Origin: an uncultured Methanobrevibacter sp.
GTDB lineage: Archaea; Methanobacteriota; Methanobacteria; Methanobacteriales; Methanobacteriaceae
Assembly (NCBI RefSeq): GCF_947169325.1
Contig: NZ_CAMVPN010000008.1
Coordinates: 1 to 50,006, forward strand
Length of the DNA: 50,006 nucleotides
Direction: 5' to 3'
Shown here: positions 21,386 to 30,556 of the stretch, piece after piece
Numbering within the stretch: position 1 is the first letter of the stretch
Layout of the letters: each line of letters opens with the position of its first letter
The notes under the pieces: model-generated
Databases searched by the model: none
What the model saw: only the letters and a program-made list of their open reading frames with translations
What the model was told of the DNA's origin: nothing
Translations under genes and position numbers: made by a program

Positions 21386-24300
21386 ATTTACGGATTTTGA
21401 ATGTGCTAACTGTTTTGGATTTGCCGTAGATTGAGTAAATCTTGTATGATCCGACCTTAAGGGACAGTTTCATGGTCACAGTGGCAACACCCTTCTTGTT
21501 TGTTTTGGCTGTGAACTTTTTGCCCTTGATTTTGAAGGTTATCTTTTTGCCTTTAAGGACCTTTCCCTTGGAGTTGACAAGCTTTGCTGAGAACTTGTAG
21601 TATTTTGCCTTTTTCTTGGAGACGTTTTTGGCAGTGAGCACAGGCTTTACAATGATTTTGTTTGACACCTTAAATCCGTTGTAGGTAGCGGTGATTGTGT
21701 ACTGCTTTGCGCTGAGTGACAGTTTAAGGCTTGCATAACCGTTCTCATCAGTCTTTCTTGAATATGTCTTGCCGTTTATTTTGAATGTCACTGTTTTTCC
21801 TGCTACTTCAACTTTTCCGTCATCATCCAACACAAGAACTGTGTAAGGACTTCCTGAAAATGCATATACTGTGATGTCCCTGTTTTGTGCGATTCTTTTT
21901 GAAACTGTGATTGTCTTTGAGGAAGTCTCATTGTTTACAGAATTATAAATGATTAAACTGTAATTTCCAGGATCTTGTGTGATTTTAACATTGACGATTC
22001 CATTATTGTCAGTTTTAGCAGTGACTTTGACTCCACCGAAAGAATATGAAACTTCAGTGCTTTTCAATGGGTTTCCATTTGTGTCCAATAGCTTGAATGA
22101 ATATTGTGAGTTGTATGTCTTATTCAAGCTGTCGAATGCAACTATTGCGGATTTGACAGTTATTTTAGATATGTTTGATGAATTGCAGTAGTTTTTATCC
22201 CCTTCAAATACGACTAAAACATCATAATTTCCGTTTGCTAATGTAAGGTTTATTGAAGCTTGACCCAAATCGTCTGTTTTTGCAATGAATATGTCATTCG
22301 GGAACTTGAATTTAATCTCTTTTTGAGATACAGGATTTCCGTACTCGTCAGTCAATGCCACTGTGTAATCCTGTCCGCTTTGATAATATGTTACAATGTC
22401 ATTTGCCATGATTCGGGTATTTTTAACAGCAATCTTGAACTCGGTTGTGACTTTGCTGGATTCATACATGATGTCCTCCAGGATTCTGATTACGACATTA
22501 TGAACATCCGCATCAAGGTTCTCGAATGGAATTGACATTGAAGTGTCATTGATTGGAACAATATATGATTCATTGTCAACAACAACTTCCAAGGTTCCGT
22601 TGATAGGCTTGGAGAGATTTACATTGATTATTGTAGCATCTGATGAATTGTCAATGTCCCAATCCATTTTTACTATGGTTTTAACCGCAATTGTTTCGGA
22701 TTTGACTGATTTGTATTGATTGTCTGATTCCTTGACGTAAATGTCAACAGAGTGTTCTCCTAAACTTAAATCGAGAGGCAGTAAAACATTTCCTTTATCA
22801 TCAGTAACAGCATCATATTTGACGTCATCAACCACAATTGAAACTTCCCTGTTTGCAAAAACAGTATTGTTTTCATCAACAACAGCAATATTGAAATGGT
22901 CATTGCCATCGACAATGACGACATCATCCGGAGCAGTTCTGTTTTCAGTGACATTTATTGCAATATCATAATTTACATCATTGGAATTGTAATTATCATT
23001 ATCGAGGACGACATTAACATCGTACTTTCCGTTGGATAGGTTAGACAGTTCAAGGCAAGCATTACCGCTGTTTAGATTTACATTATAAGATTTTTCATTG
23101 ACAATGACTGTTATGGATTCATTTATAGGTTTTGAGGCGTTGATGTTAATGTATGCATTATTTGATGATTTAGTGATAGTAATGTCGATTGAAACGTTCA
23201 CTTTAACTTTTATGACATTTGAAACGCTTGTAGCAAAGTGATTGTTGTCCCCATCGAAAGTTGTCCTGATGTCATACTCGCCCATTTCAAGATTCACTGG
23301 AATGAACGCAATACCATTGACGTCAGTCATTATAGCATATGAAATGTTTCCTAAAACAAATGTGATGTTCCTGTTTGCTAGAGCAACGCCATTTTCATCT
23401 GTTAATGTAACGTTGAAGATTATGCTTTCATCATCAGTGACAATCAAGTCATCAGACTGGATTTTAGTTGATTTTACATCAACTGTGAAATTAGCATTAA
23501 TGTCTGAATATGCATACCTGCCATCATCTAAGGCCACATTAACATTGTAGAAACCGTTTGACAAGTCTGATAGCTCTAATGAAGATTTACCCTCATTTGA
23601 AGACAAAATATATTTTTTATCATTGACAATGACGGTCAGATTATCATTGACTGATTTGGATATGTTAATGTCAATGACTGCTTTGTCCTGATAGACATCA
23701 ACCAAAACGTTAATGTCAACTTTGGTTTTGACTTTGATTATATTTGAAGCAGCTGAAGTAAAATAGTCATTATCGCCAGTAAAACTGATATTGATTTCAT
23801 AATCTCCACTTTCCAAATCAACAGGAATGAAAGCGACACCATTGGCATCGGTAATTCTATTATATGAAACATTAGCTAAAACAAATGTGACATTCATATT
23901 GTCCAAAACAACACCATTTTCATCTGTTAATGTCACGTTAAACTCAGCATCATCATCATCGCAGATGACCAAATCACCAGATAAGATTTGAGTGTTTTTA
24001 ACGTCAATTTCAAAAGTGACATTAACACCTGAAGACACGTAATTTTCAACATCATCCAAGGCCACATTAACATCATAAATAGCATTTGATAATTCTGATA
24101 GCTCCAAAGACACTTTACCGTCTTTTGAAGAAAGTGAATACTTTTTATCGTTGACAGTGACTGTCACATTATCATTAATGGATTTGGACATGTTAATGTC
24201 AATGACCACATTATCCTGATAGACATCAGCCAAAACGCTAATGTCGACTTTGGTTTTGACTTTAATTAGATTTGAAGCAGTTGAAGCGAAATGATCATTG

Positions 24301-27300
24301 TCCCCATCGAAATTGACAGTAATGTCATATTCTCCACTGGCCAAATCCAAAGGAATAACCGCAGTACCGTTTACATCGGTAATTCTATTATAGGAAACAT
24401 TGCCTAAAACAAATGTGACATTTCTATTGCCCAAGGCAACGCCATACTCATCTGTTAATGTGATGTTAAACTCAGCATCATCCTCATCGCAGATGACCAA
24501 ATCACCAGATTTGATTTGAGTGTTTTTAACGTCAATGACAAAAGTGACATTAACATCGGATGAATTGTAATCATCACCATTTAAACTTACATTAACATCA
24601 TAAATACCATTTGATAAGTCAGATAATACTAATGAAGCCATTCCGTTAACTGAATTAATTGTATAAGATTTATTATTGACAATAACTGCCAATAATTCGT
24701 TGATCTGTTTTGACAAGCGGACATTAACGACCGCATTATTTAAGGTCCTATCTACAACAGCATCAATGTCGACATTCATTTTGACTTTAATGCTGTCTGA
24801 TTTTGCTGATGGGAAGTATTTTTCATCACCTTTGAAGTTAATGTCAATCACATATTCACCGTTGGCCAAATCAATTGGAATTGAAACTCTGCCAAAGGAA
24901 TCTGTGGTTTTTGTGAAATTTAAATTGTTCAAAACAACAAGTATCTCCTTATCTGCCAAAGCAGTATCATTTTCATCGAACAGTGTAATGTTAAATGATT
25001 CTCCGCTGTTTTCTGAAGTGATAAAATCATTGGAGATGATTTTTGTATTTTTGGCATCGACTGTGAAAGTTGAATATCCTCCGAAATAGTCATAATCATC
25101 ATTTAAGCTCACGTTAATGTCATATTCATTATTTGACAAGTTCAATAGTTCAAGTGAAGCTTTGCCGTCAGTTGAATTTATAACGTATTCAATGTTGTTA
25201 ACCATAACTTTAACTGATTCGTTTACTGCTTTGGACATGTTGATGTAAACGACTGCAGTGTTCTGGTAAACATCAGCAGAAACATCAATGTCGACTTTTG
25301 GTTTTACCCTGATGACATCGGAACTGGTTGTGTTAAAGTAATTGTTGTCCCCATCAAAGAGTATATCAACGGCGAAATATCCGACATCCAAATCCAAAGC
25401 AAGGAAAGCCCTGCCGTTTTCATCAGTAATGTTTGTATAAGTGTTGCCTTCCAAAACAAATGTGACTGTTTTATTTGATAGTGCAACGCCATTTTCATCC
25501 GTTAATGTGATGTTGAAGTAAAAGTCATCCTCATCGTTGATTGTAAGATTTCCTGAAATTATTTCGGTGCTCTTAACGTCAATGACAAATGAATCTGTTA
25601 AATTCTCGAACCTATATGCTGAAAGTTCTTCGCAGTTTACCTGAACTGCATAAACGTCATTTTCAAGACCGGTCAAATTAAGATATCCCTTACCGTTTAA
25701 AATTATGAGTGAATAATTCCTGTTATTTACCCTAACAATCAGGCTTGTGTTAATGTCCTTTGAGCTTTCAAGATAAATCATTGCATTGTTTGAGAAATTC
25801 ACAATGCTCAATGTGAGGTCGATGTCTGATTTGGCAATTTCAATGCTTGCGGCATTTGCTGAGGAGTTATATCCGATGGCGTTAAATATGGCATTTATGA
25901 CGTTATGGGTCTGGTTTAAAATTGGATTAATCAAAACGGCAACTCCATCAGTGACATTCAATGTATAAACCATCCCATTTATATCAAAAGTGACATTTCC
26001 GTTATTCAAAAGGTTTCCGTATTGGTCTGTGACCTTTGCTGCGATGTTTGCAACATCACTGGCATTTAAACTGAGAGTTGTGTTGATGATGTTCTTGATT
26101 GTGAATGCCTTGAGGCATGCAACCTGAGACATGTATGTATGTGAGAGATATGTTCCTGTCCTGCTGTAGAAATCGTCCCAGTTGACTCCATCCGCACTGA
26201 CATATGATATTCCTGGCTTATAGAGTTCCTTGTTCAGGGAATAGTATTCTGAAATCGGAACTGAAGCCACATCAGTTGAGTTGACCTTGAATACAACTTC
26301 AAACCTGTCGCCCGCCTTAAGGGGAATCAGCCTTCCAAGGTCTATTGTGTAATATCCCATATCTGAAATTCCCTCTTTTGTAAGCTGGAGATTGCCGTTT
26401 ACGAATACTGAAACTGTCCAGTTGGTCAGCTGTTCGAAGTAGGTTGAAGCTGCGGCCAGATACTCATCGCCCTCGGCATAGAATACATTCTTGTACCAAA
26501 GCTGATTGTCTCCGGTGTAGAAGTAATCTGTCAATCCAGGAATATCGTACTGGTAATTTTTCTCATATCTTATTGTGTCATTTAGGATGAATGCAAAAAC
26601 GGTCTGCCCCTTGCTTACCTGGGCAAATGCCCTGTCATAATATGATACATAGAAGTATCCCTTATCTCCCCAACCGGAACCCCAACTGTTTTTGACAATC
26701 CAGGCTCCATCTCCTCCATCCTGGCCCATTCCATAGAAATTGGATTTTGAATAGGAGTCGTTCCATCCGACAATTGTAACCAAATGGTTAGGAGTGTTAT
26801 AATTCCAGCAATAATAATTATTATTTCTTAAATTGCCACCCATATATATCGGACTTGCAACCGCACCATATTTCATTATGGCCGTCTTAATGTCATCATT
26901 GTCAAGATAATCGTCACGCTTTAGGAATACGATGTTTTGAACGTGCATGACACTGTCCAGCAGAGGGGACAATGTGCTTTTATCATCATAGGCATCATCG
27001 CTTTCAAGTACCGGTCCAAGCCATCCTGCAAGATAACCCAATGCCATGTTGTCATAGCCTCCATCATTGGTTTCCATTTTCCAGCCGTAATCGGAATATC
27101 TTGAAATTACATTTTTCATGTTTTCCTCAGATAAATCCAAGGACGGACCTGATGCCTTTAGAATTGAGGATTCCAAAGCGGCCAGTACCGCAAATGCCCA
27201 GCAGTTTCCTCCGGATTGCTGGTCTTTTACAGAAGTGACAAAATTATCACGCAAGCTGTAACTGGATGGCAACACATCAATTACTGTATCGTTGTACTTA

Positions 27301-28532
27301 TACATTGAATAATTTCCGTTTGCAATGTTCAAATTGACATTTGCCTGGTCATATGCATCATTAATGAAAGCTGCATTGTTATTGTTGAAAGTGTTTAATT
27401 GCCCAATTGGAGTTGCTTTGACATTGCACAGTGAATAGATGGCACCTGCACAGTTATCTGCATGATTGCTTTGGAAATTATTGCTTCTCAAAAACAGTTC
27501 TGTTGAATTGTCAATGTATAATGCTCCACCGTTTTTAGCGGAGTTATTGAAGAAACTTCCATAAGCTGATGAGAATTTGCCGTACATGTGATATACGGCT
27601 CCGCCGTCCCAGCTGGCGGTTGAATTTTGAACATTGATATAATTCATGCTTACCTCGCTGTTCAATGTTGCAATTGCACCGCCGAAAGTGGCTGAAGCGT
27701 TGATGATTTCGACATTGCTTATTGTTAGGGATGAAGATTTAATATAAATTGCACCTCCTGCATCGGCATCTGAATAGGAGTTGTAGAATTTTGATTTGGA
27801 TATTGATGTCTTAACGCCGTTTTCACAGGCAATTGAGCCTCCGAAGTTATATGCAATGTTATTCATAAACAGGGAATCTGCAATATCAAGGATTCCTCCC
27901 TGCATATTAATTGCTCCACCGTATACTGCATAATTATCAAGGAATGTGCAATTTCTGATGTATACTAATTTTGTATTTCCGGAAGTTGAATAGATTGCCC
28001 CTCCATAGTTGTTTCCATAACTGTCAGGTTTGCTTCCCATACAGTTGGTGAAAACAACATTTGTAGCGTTTAACTGAGCATTATTCTGGACATTTGCACC
28101 ATCAAGGGTCAAATTTGTCAATGTCATATAGCCGCTTACTGTAAAAGCAGGATTGTGAGCTGAATTATAATAACTCACAATGGTTTTGCCTGCACCGGAG
28201 CCTATAAAATTAACCCTGTCAAGTGATTTGTAGGTATCCAAGTTATATTCACCGTCTGCAAGATGGATATTTGAATTGGAGGTAATCCTAGCTGCCTTCA
28301 AATATTTATATGGATTGTCAATTGACCCATTTCCGTCGCTTTCAGTAGATGCATTGAAATAATAATCATTGTCTGCCTGTAAGAGGTCTTCGCCGCTTAC
28401 AGCAACGGGACTGACATCCACATTACCTGATGTCAAATCCGTGCCGTTTTCATAGGCGAAAGCTGACGGGATAACGATTAACAGGACAAGCGCTATTAAA
28501 ATCAATCCCATAAATTTATTCGATTTAAGCAA
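21384..28532 (-). CDS. Adhesin-like protein with embedded papain-family cysteine peptidase (ALP4)
   Basis: A secreted protein of 2382 residues. The start is TTG at 28532, supported by GAGGAG eight bases upstream; the ATG at 28511 has no ribosome binding site. Order: signal peptide; beta-helix (about 45-410); a C1A (papain-family) peptidase (about 425-650) with oxyanion Gln438 (KDQQSGGN), nucleophile Cys444 (GGNCWAFAVLAA), His583 (NHLVTIVGWND) and Asn615 (IVKNSWGSGWG); a lectin-like segment that commonly follows bacterial C1 peptidases (about 650-812); then Ig-like domains including a ladder of about 175-residue repeats; and a Lys-rich tail (ends STFKIRK). All catalytic residues are present, so an active extracellular peptidase is likely. 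Its substrate is unknown: own-surface ALPs, host or feed protein, or peptide bridges of pseudomurein are all possible. Confidence 0.92.
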   Translation of the reverse strand: MLKSNKFMGLILIALVLLIVIPSAFAYENGTDLTSGNVDVSPVAVSGEDLLQADNDYYFNASTESDGNGSIDNPYKYLKAARITSNSNIHLADGEYNLDTYKSLDRVNFIGSGAGKTIVSYYNSAHNPAFTVSGYMTLTNLTLDGANVQNNAQLNATNVVFTNCMGSKPDSYGNNYGGAIYSTSGNTKLVYIRNCTFLDNYAVYGGAINMQGGILDIADSLFMNNIAYNFGGSIACENGVKTSISKSKFYNSYSDADAGGAIYIKSSSLTISNVEIINASATFGGAIATLNSEVSMNYINVQNSTASWDGGAVYHMYGKFSSAYGSFFNNSAKNGGALYIDNSTELFLRSNNFQSNHADNCAGAIYSLCNVKATPIGQLNTFNNNNAAFINDAYDQANVNLNIANGNYSMYKYNDTVIDVLPSSYSLRDNFVTSVKDQQSGGNCWAFAVLAALESSILKASGPSLDLSEENMKNVISRYSDYGWKMETNDGGYDNMALGYLAGWLGPVLESDDAYDDKSTLSPLLDSVMHVQNIVFLKRDDYLDNDDIKTAIMKYGAVASPIYMGGNLRNNNYYCWNYNTPNHLVTIVGWNDSYSKSNFYGMGQDGGDGAWIVKNSWGSGWGDKGYFYVSYYDRAFAQVSKGQTVFAFILNDTIRYEKNYQYDIPGLTDYFYTGDNQLWYKNVFYAEGDEYLAAASTYFEQLTNWTVSVFVNGNLQLTKEGISDMGYYTIDLGRLIPLKAGDRFEVVFKVNSTDVASVPISEYYSLNKELYKPGISYVSADGVNWDDFYSRTGTYLSHTYMSQVACLKAFTIKNIINTTLSLNASDVANIAAKVTDQYGNLLNNGNVTFDINGMVYTLNVTDGVAVLINPILNQTHNVINAIFNAIGYNSSANAASIEIAKSDIDLTLSIVNFSNNAMIYLESSKDINTSLIVRVNNRNYSLIILNGKGYLNLTGLENDVYAVQVNCEELSAYRFENLTDSFVIDVKSTEIISGNLTINDEDDFYFNITLTDENGVALSNKTVTFVLEGNTYTNITDENGRAFLALDLDVGYFAVDILFDGDNNYFNTTSSDVIRVKPKVDIDVSADVYQNTAVVYINMSKAVNESVKVMVNNIEYVINSTDGKASLELLNLSNNEYDINVSLNDDYDYFGGYSTFTVDAKNTKIISNDFITSENSGESFNITLFDENDTALADKEILVVLNNLNFTKTTDSFGRVSIPIDLANGEYVIDINFKGDEKYFPSAKSDSIKVKMNVDIDAVVDRTLNNAVVNVRLSKQINELLAVIVNNKSYTINSVNGMASLVLSDLSNGIYDVNVSLNGDDYNSSDVNVTFVIDVKNTQIKSGDLVICDEDDAEFNITLTDEYGVALGNRNVTFVLGNVSYNRITDVNGTAVIPLDLASGEYDITVNFDGDNDHFASTASNLIKVKTKVDISVLADVYQDNVVIDINMSKSINDNVTVTVNDKKYSLSSKDGKVSLELSELSNAIYDVNVALDDVENYVSSGVNVTFEIDVKNTQILSGDLVICDDDDAEFNVTLTDENGVVLDNMNVTFVLANVSYNRITDANGVAFIPVDLESGDYEINISFTGDNDYFTSAASNIIKVKTKVDINVLVDVYQDKAVIDINISKSVNDNLTVIVNDKKYILSSNEGKSSLELSDLSNGFYNVNVALDDGRYAYSDINANFTVDVKSTKIQSDDLIVTDDESIIFNVTLTDENGVALANRNITFVLGNISYAIMTDVNGIAFIPVNLEMGEYDIRTTFDGDNNHFATSVSNVIKVKVNVSIDITITKSSNNAYININASKPINESITVIVNEKSYNVNLNSGNACLELSNLSNGKYDVNVVLDNDNYNSNDVNYDIAINVTENRTAPDDVVIVDGNDHFNIAVVDENNTVFANREVSIVVDDVKYDAVTDDKGNVLLPLDLSLGEHSVDIYVKESDNQYKSVKSETIAVKTIVKMDWDIDNSSDATIINVNLSKPINGTLEVVVDNESYIVPINDTSMSIPFENLDADVHNVVIRILEDIMYESSKVTTEFKIAVKNTRIMANDIVTYYQSGQDYTVALTDEYGNPVSQKEIKFKFPNDIFIAKTDDLGQASINLTLANGNYDVLVVFEGDKNYCNSSNISKITVKSAIVAFDSLNKTYNSQYSFKLLDTNGNPLKSTEVSYSFGGVKVTAKTDNNGIVNVKITQDPGNYSLIIYNSVNNETSSKTITVSKRIAQNRDITVYAFSGSPYTVLVLDDDGKVEVAGKTVTFKINGKTYSRKTDENGYASLKLSLSAKQYTITATYNGFKVSNKIIVKPVLTAKNVSKKKAKYYKFSAKLVNSKGKVLKGKKITFKIKGKKFTAKTNKKGVATVTMKLSLKVGSYKIYSIYGKSKTVSTFKIRK
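22300..25560 (-). repeat. Ladder of about 523-bp Ig-like repeats in ALP4
   Basis: A motif of the form FNITLTDENGVALSN recurs about seven times at a near-constant spacing. Its DNA markers lie at about 25497, 24975, 24450, 23927 and 23398, with two more diverged copies near 22870 and 22350. Each unit pairs this domain with a second one containing a motif like VNDKKYSLSSKDGK plus SLELSNLSNG. The central copies are strongly similar at DNA level, which suggests recent expansion. Confidence 0.8.
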
Positions 28533-28580
28533 TTTGAAATCTCCTCAAATGATTTAATATATTATTATTTTTGAATTTCA

Positions 28581-28593
28581 TTCTATAAATATC
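28581..28593 (-). promoter_or_regulatory. TATA box of ALP4
   Basis: The minus strand reads GATATTTATAGAA, about 55 nt before the TTG start. This gives a leader of about 25-30 nt holding the GAGGAG ribosome binding site. Confidence 0.45.
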
Positions 28594-28612
28594 AAACGAA
28601 TTTTACTAAAAC

Positions 28613-28620
28613 TTATAATA
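28613..28620 (+). promoter_or_regulatory. TATA box of the DUF123 gene, leaderless type
   Basis: TTATAATA is centred about 27 nt before the ATG at 28644. No Shine-Dalgarno lies between them, so transcription probably starts at or next to the start codon. Confidence 0.5.
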
Positions 28621-28643
28621 CCCTTTAAACATTAAATAACAAC

Positions 28644-29060
28644 ATGAAAGGCTGCTACTGTCTTGTAATTCAAGTTGACGATGCAAAAGAAATCAGAGTC
28701 GGAAAGCTAGGTAAAATCAAATTCAAGAGTGGATATTATGTCTATGTGGGCTCGGCCATGAATTCTCTTGAAGCGAGATTAAATAGACACTTAAAAAGCA
28801 CCAAAAAGCTTCACTGGCATGTTGACTATCTTTTAAAGCACTCAGAGATTACCTCCATCATCTATAATGAAAACAGGAAAGTCGAATGTGAAATCTCCCA
28901 ATACCTTTGCACCAAAACATCGAATATTGAAGGCTTCGGATGCTCCGACTGCGATTGCGAAAGCCATCTGTATTATTTTGAAAATGACAGGAAGGCAATT
29001 GAATGCGTAAAGGACGCTTACGATTCAATAGCCATCCAATATGATTTCTACGAAATCTAG
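28644..29060 (+). CDS. DUF123 / GIY-YIG-like nuclease-family protein
   Basis: 138 residues. The central motif GYYVYVGSAMNSLEARLNRHL resembles the GIY-YIG core, and the protein matches in size and features the stand-alone DUF123 family, which is found in archaea alone or fused to endonuclease III. A HWHVDYLL motif and a C-terminal GCSDCDCESHLYYF motif with Cys/His residues fit that family. Nuclease activity in DUF123 is not established as far as I know, so the function is open. There is no Shine-Dalgarno, and a TATA box 27 nt upstream suggests a leaderless mRNA. Its stop codon overlaps that of the convergent TPR gene in the four-base palindrome CTAG (29057-29060). Confidence 0.8.
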   Translation: MKGCYCLVIQVDDAKEIRVGKLGKIKFKSGYYVYVGSAMNSLEARLNRHLKSTKKLHWHVDYLLKHSEITSIIYNENRKVECEISQYLCTKTSNIEGFGCSDCDCESHLYYFENDRKAIECVKDAYDSIAIQYDFYEI

Positions 29061-29881
29061 GAATCCTTTCGAGGAAAATGCTGAGAGAGCATGTCCACTA
29101 TTTCATCAGACAGCTCCGCCCTTTCATCCTCATAGTCTTCGGGATTCATGTCAAAAACTTTTCTAAAGGCAACCTTGGCCTCTTCAGCCCTTCCCAAAAT
29201 GATGAGAGAAATGCCCAGATCGTAATAGCATCTTTCAAAATTTGGCTCCATTTCTATCGCTTTTGAGTAGTATTCCACAGCCTTTTCGTGGTTTTCAAAA
29301 TGGGATTCACATTCCCCTTTCAGATACCAGATATAATGATTTTCAGTTGATATCTCAAATGACCTGTCAATGTAGTCCTTTGCCTCATCATACCTGAAAA
29401 GGTAGTAAAGCGCCTCCCCCTTAAACATCATGGCATCGCTGTTTTGAGGGTCAATCTTTAATGCCTTGTCAAGGTACGGCAGGGATTCCTCATAGTGATA
29501 TTTCTTTTTGAGGATTTGTGCCATGTTGATTAATGCGTTGACATCGTCGGGAGCAATTTCCAAAAGCTCTTCAAATGCAATTCTGGCATTTTCAGGGTCA
29601 TTTAAAAAAACATATGAATTGGCCTTGGTTCTGAGGCTGAATTCAAACTTGCCCATTTTATCGCAAATCTCAATGACCCTTTTGAAAACAGCTTCTGCCT
29701 TTTCTGTTTCTCCCATTGACACCAGGCAACCCCCTTTATTGTACAACAGCAAAACGTTATCCCCATTATATTCCAAACCTGTGTTGAAATATTTAAGGCC
29801 CTTTTCAAGGTCTCCTTCCATGCAGCATTTCATTCCTAAATCTGAAAACAATTTTGATTTTTCATCAGTAAAAAAACTCAT
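29057..29881 (-). CDS. Tetratricopeptide repeat protein
   Basis: 274 residues, no signal peptide, so probably cytoplasmic. Start ATG 29881 with GAGGTG upstream. About six TPR units cover nearly the whole chain; clear ones include GDLEKGLKYFNTGLEYNGDN, YEESLPYLDKALKIDPQN, HEKAVEYYSKAIEMEPNF and RAEEAKVAFRKVFDMNPED. The family forms right-handed superhelical scaffolds for protein contacts. No enzymatic domain is attached and the partner cannot be told from context. It overlaps the DUF123 gene tail-to-tail by four bases. Confidence 0.85.
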   Translation of the reverse strand: MSFFTDEKSKLFSDLGMKCCMEGDLEKGLKYFNTGLEYNGDNVLLLYNKGGCLVSMGETEKAEAVFKRVIEICDKMGKFEFSLRTKANSYVFLNDPENARIAFEELLEIAPDDVNALINMAQILKKKYHYEESLPYLDKALKIDPQNSDAMMFKGEALYYLFRYDEAKDYIDRSFEISTENHYIWYLKGECESHFENHEKAVEYYSKAIEMEPNFERCYYDLGISLIILGRAEEAKVAFRKVFDMNPEDYEDERAELSDEIVDMLSQHFPRKDS

Positions 29882-29997
29882 ATTTACACCTCAATTTTTT
29901 TGATTTTTAATTGTACGATGTAATATGTTCCAAGTAGTTATTAAATGCTTTTGTTTTTTCTAAAACAATTTAATAAGGCGAATTTAAAAAAATAAAG

Positions 29998-30017
29998 TAA
30001 AATCAATATTGATTTTA
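29998..30017. repeat. Perfect 20-bp A/T-rich palindrome
   Basis: The core AATCAATATTGATT extends to 20 bp of perfect dyad symmetry. It lies 117 nt upstream of the TPR start and just past the terminator hairpin of the preceding operon. It could be an operator or a second termination element. Confidence 0.5.
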
Positions 30018-30056
30018 AAATAAAAAAAAGTACTATTGAAAAGATGTTTTCAATAG
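30018..30056 (-). terminator. Hairpin and T-tract terminator of the helicase/HerA operon
   Basis: A perfect 10-bp stem, CTATTGAAAA/TTTTCAATAG (30033-30042 and 30047-30056), with a four-base loop starts right after the stop codon at 30057. On the minus strand it is followed by TACTTTTTTTT, so it looks like a bacterial-style intrinsic terminator. Confidence 0.7.
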
Positions 30057-30548
30057 CTAAAATATGTATCCACGTTTTTTCTTGTGGTTATAAGATATTT
30101 CAAATGAATTGAGTGCGATGTTTTTTAATACTTCACAGTCATCATCTGTTATTCCAACAATATCCTCCCATTCGCTTTCAAGTCGGGATATCTCATCAAG
30201 AACCGCAACACCTTCATCTGTCAGTGAGCAGTCATAGGCCAGGCCGTTTTCAGGTGATTCATCAACTTCAATCAGTCCTTTTTTGGCCAGTTTCTGATAG
30301 CTTTTCAAATAGAGCTCAAGGTGTGTATTGAACCACTTATTCTTTTCAGCCTTTTCAAACTGTCTGATTCTGATGCGTTTGTGATGAGGCTTTTCATGCT
30401 TTTTGACCTGTTTTAGCAGTTTTATTTGAGATTCATGCAAAAAAACACTCAGATTTTCACGAACATATGTCATTTTGGATTCCTGAATAAGCCCTATTAA
30501 AGAGGATGCATTCATGTTTTCTATTGCATTTACATGAGGATGAGCCAT
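30057..30548 (-). CDS. Small winged-helix-like protein, third gene of helicase operon
   Basis: 163 residues, not assigned to a named family. Start ATG 30548 with AGGTGTT upstream, only eight bases after the HerA-like gene. The middle has a pattern typical of a winged helix: a helix LYLKSYQKLAKKGLIEV, a wing region, then CSLTDEGVAVLDEIS. The N-terminal half is basic (KKHEKPHHKRIRIRQFEKAEK). This suggests DNA or RNA binding. In this operon it may be a regulator of, or an accessory nucleic-acid-binding subunit for, the two ATPases. The fold assignment is inference from motif shape only. Confidence 0.75.
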   Translation of the reverse strand: MAHPHVNAIENMNASSLIGLIQESKMTYVRENLSVFLHESQIKLLKQVKKHEKPHHKRIRIRQFEKAEKNKWFNTHLELYLKSYQKLAKKGLIEVDESPENGLAYDCSLTDEGVAVLDEISRLESEWEDIVGITDDDCEVLKNIALNSFEISYNHKKKRGYIF

Positions 30549-30556
30549 TTTAACAC

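Noticed and set aside
22300-25560. Non-coding satellite DNA
   Set aside because: The 523-bp periodicity lies within one uninterrupted reading frame and corresponds to protein domains.
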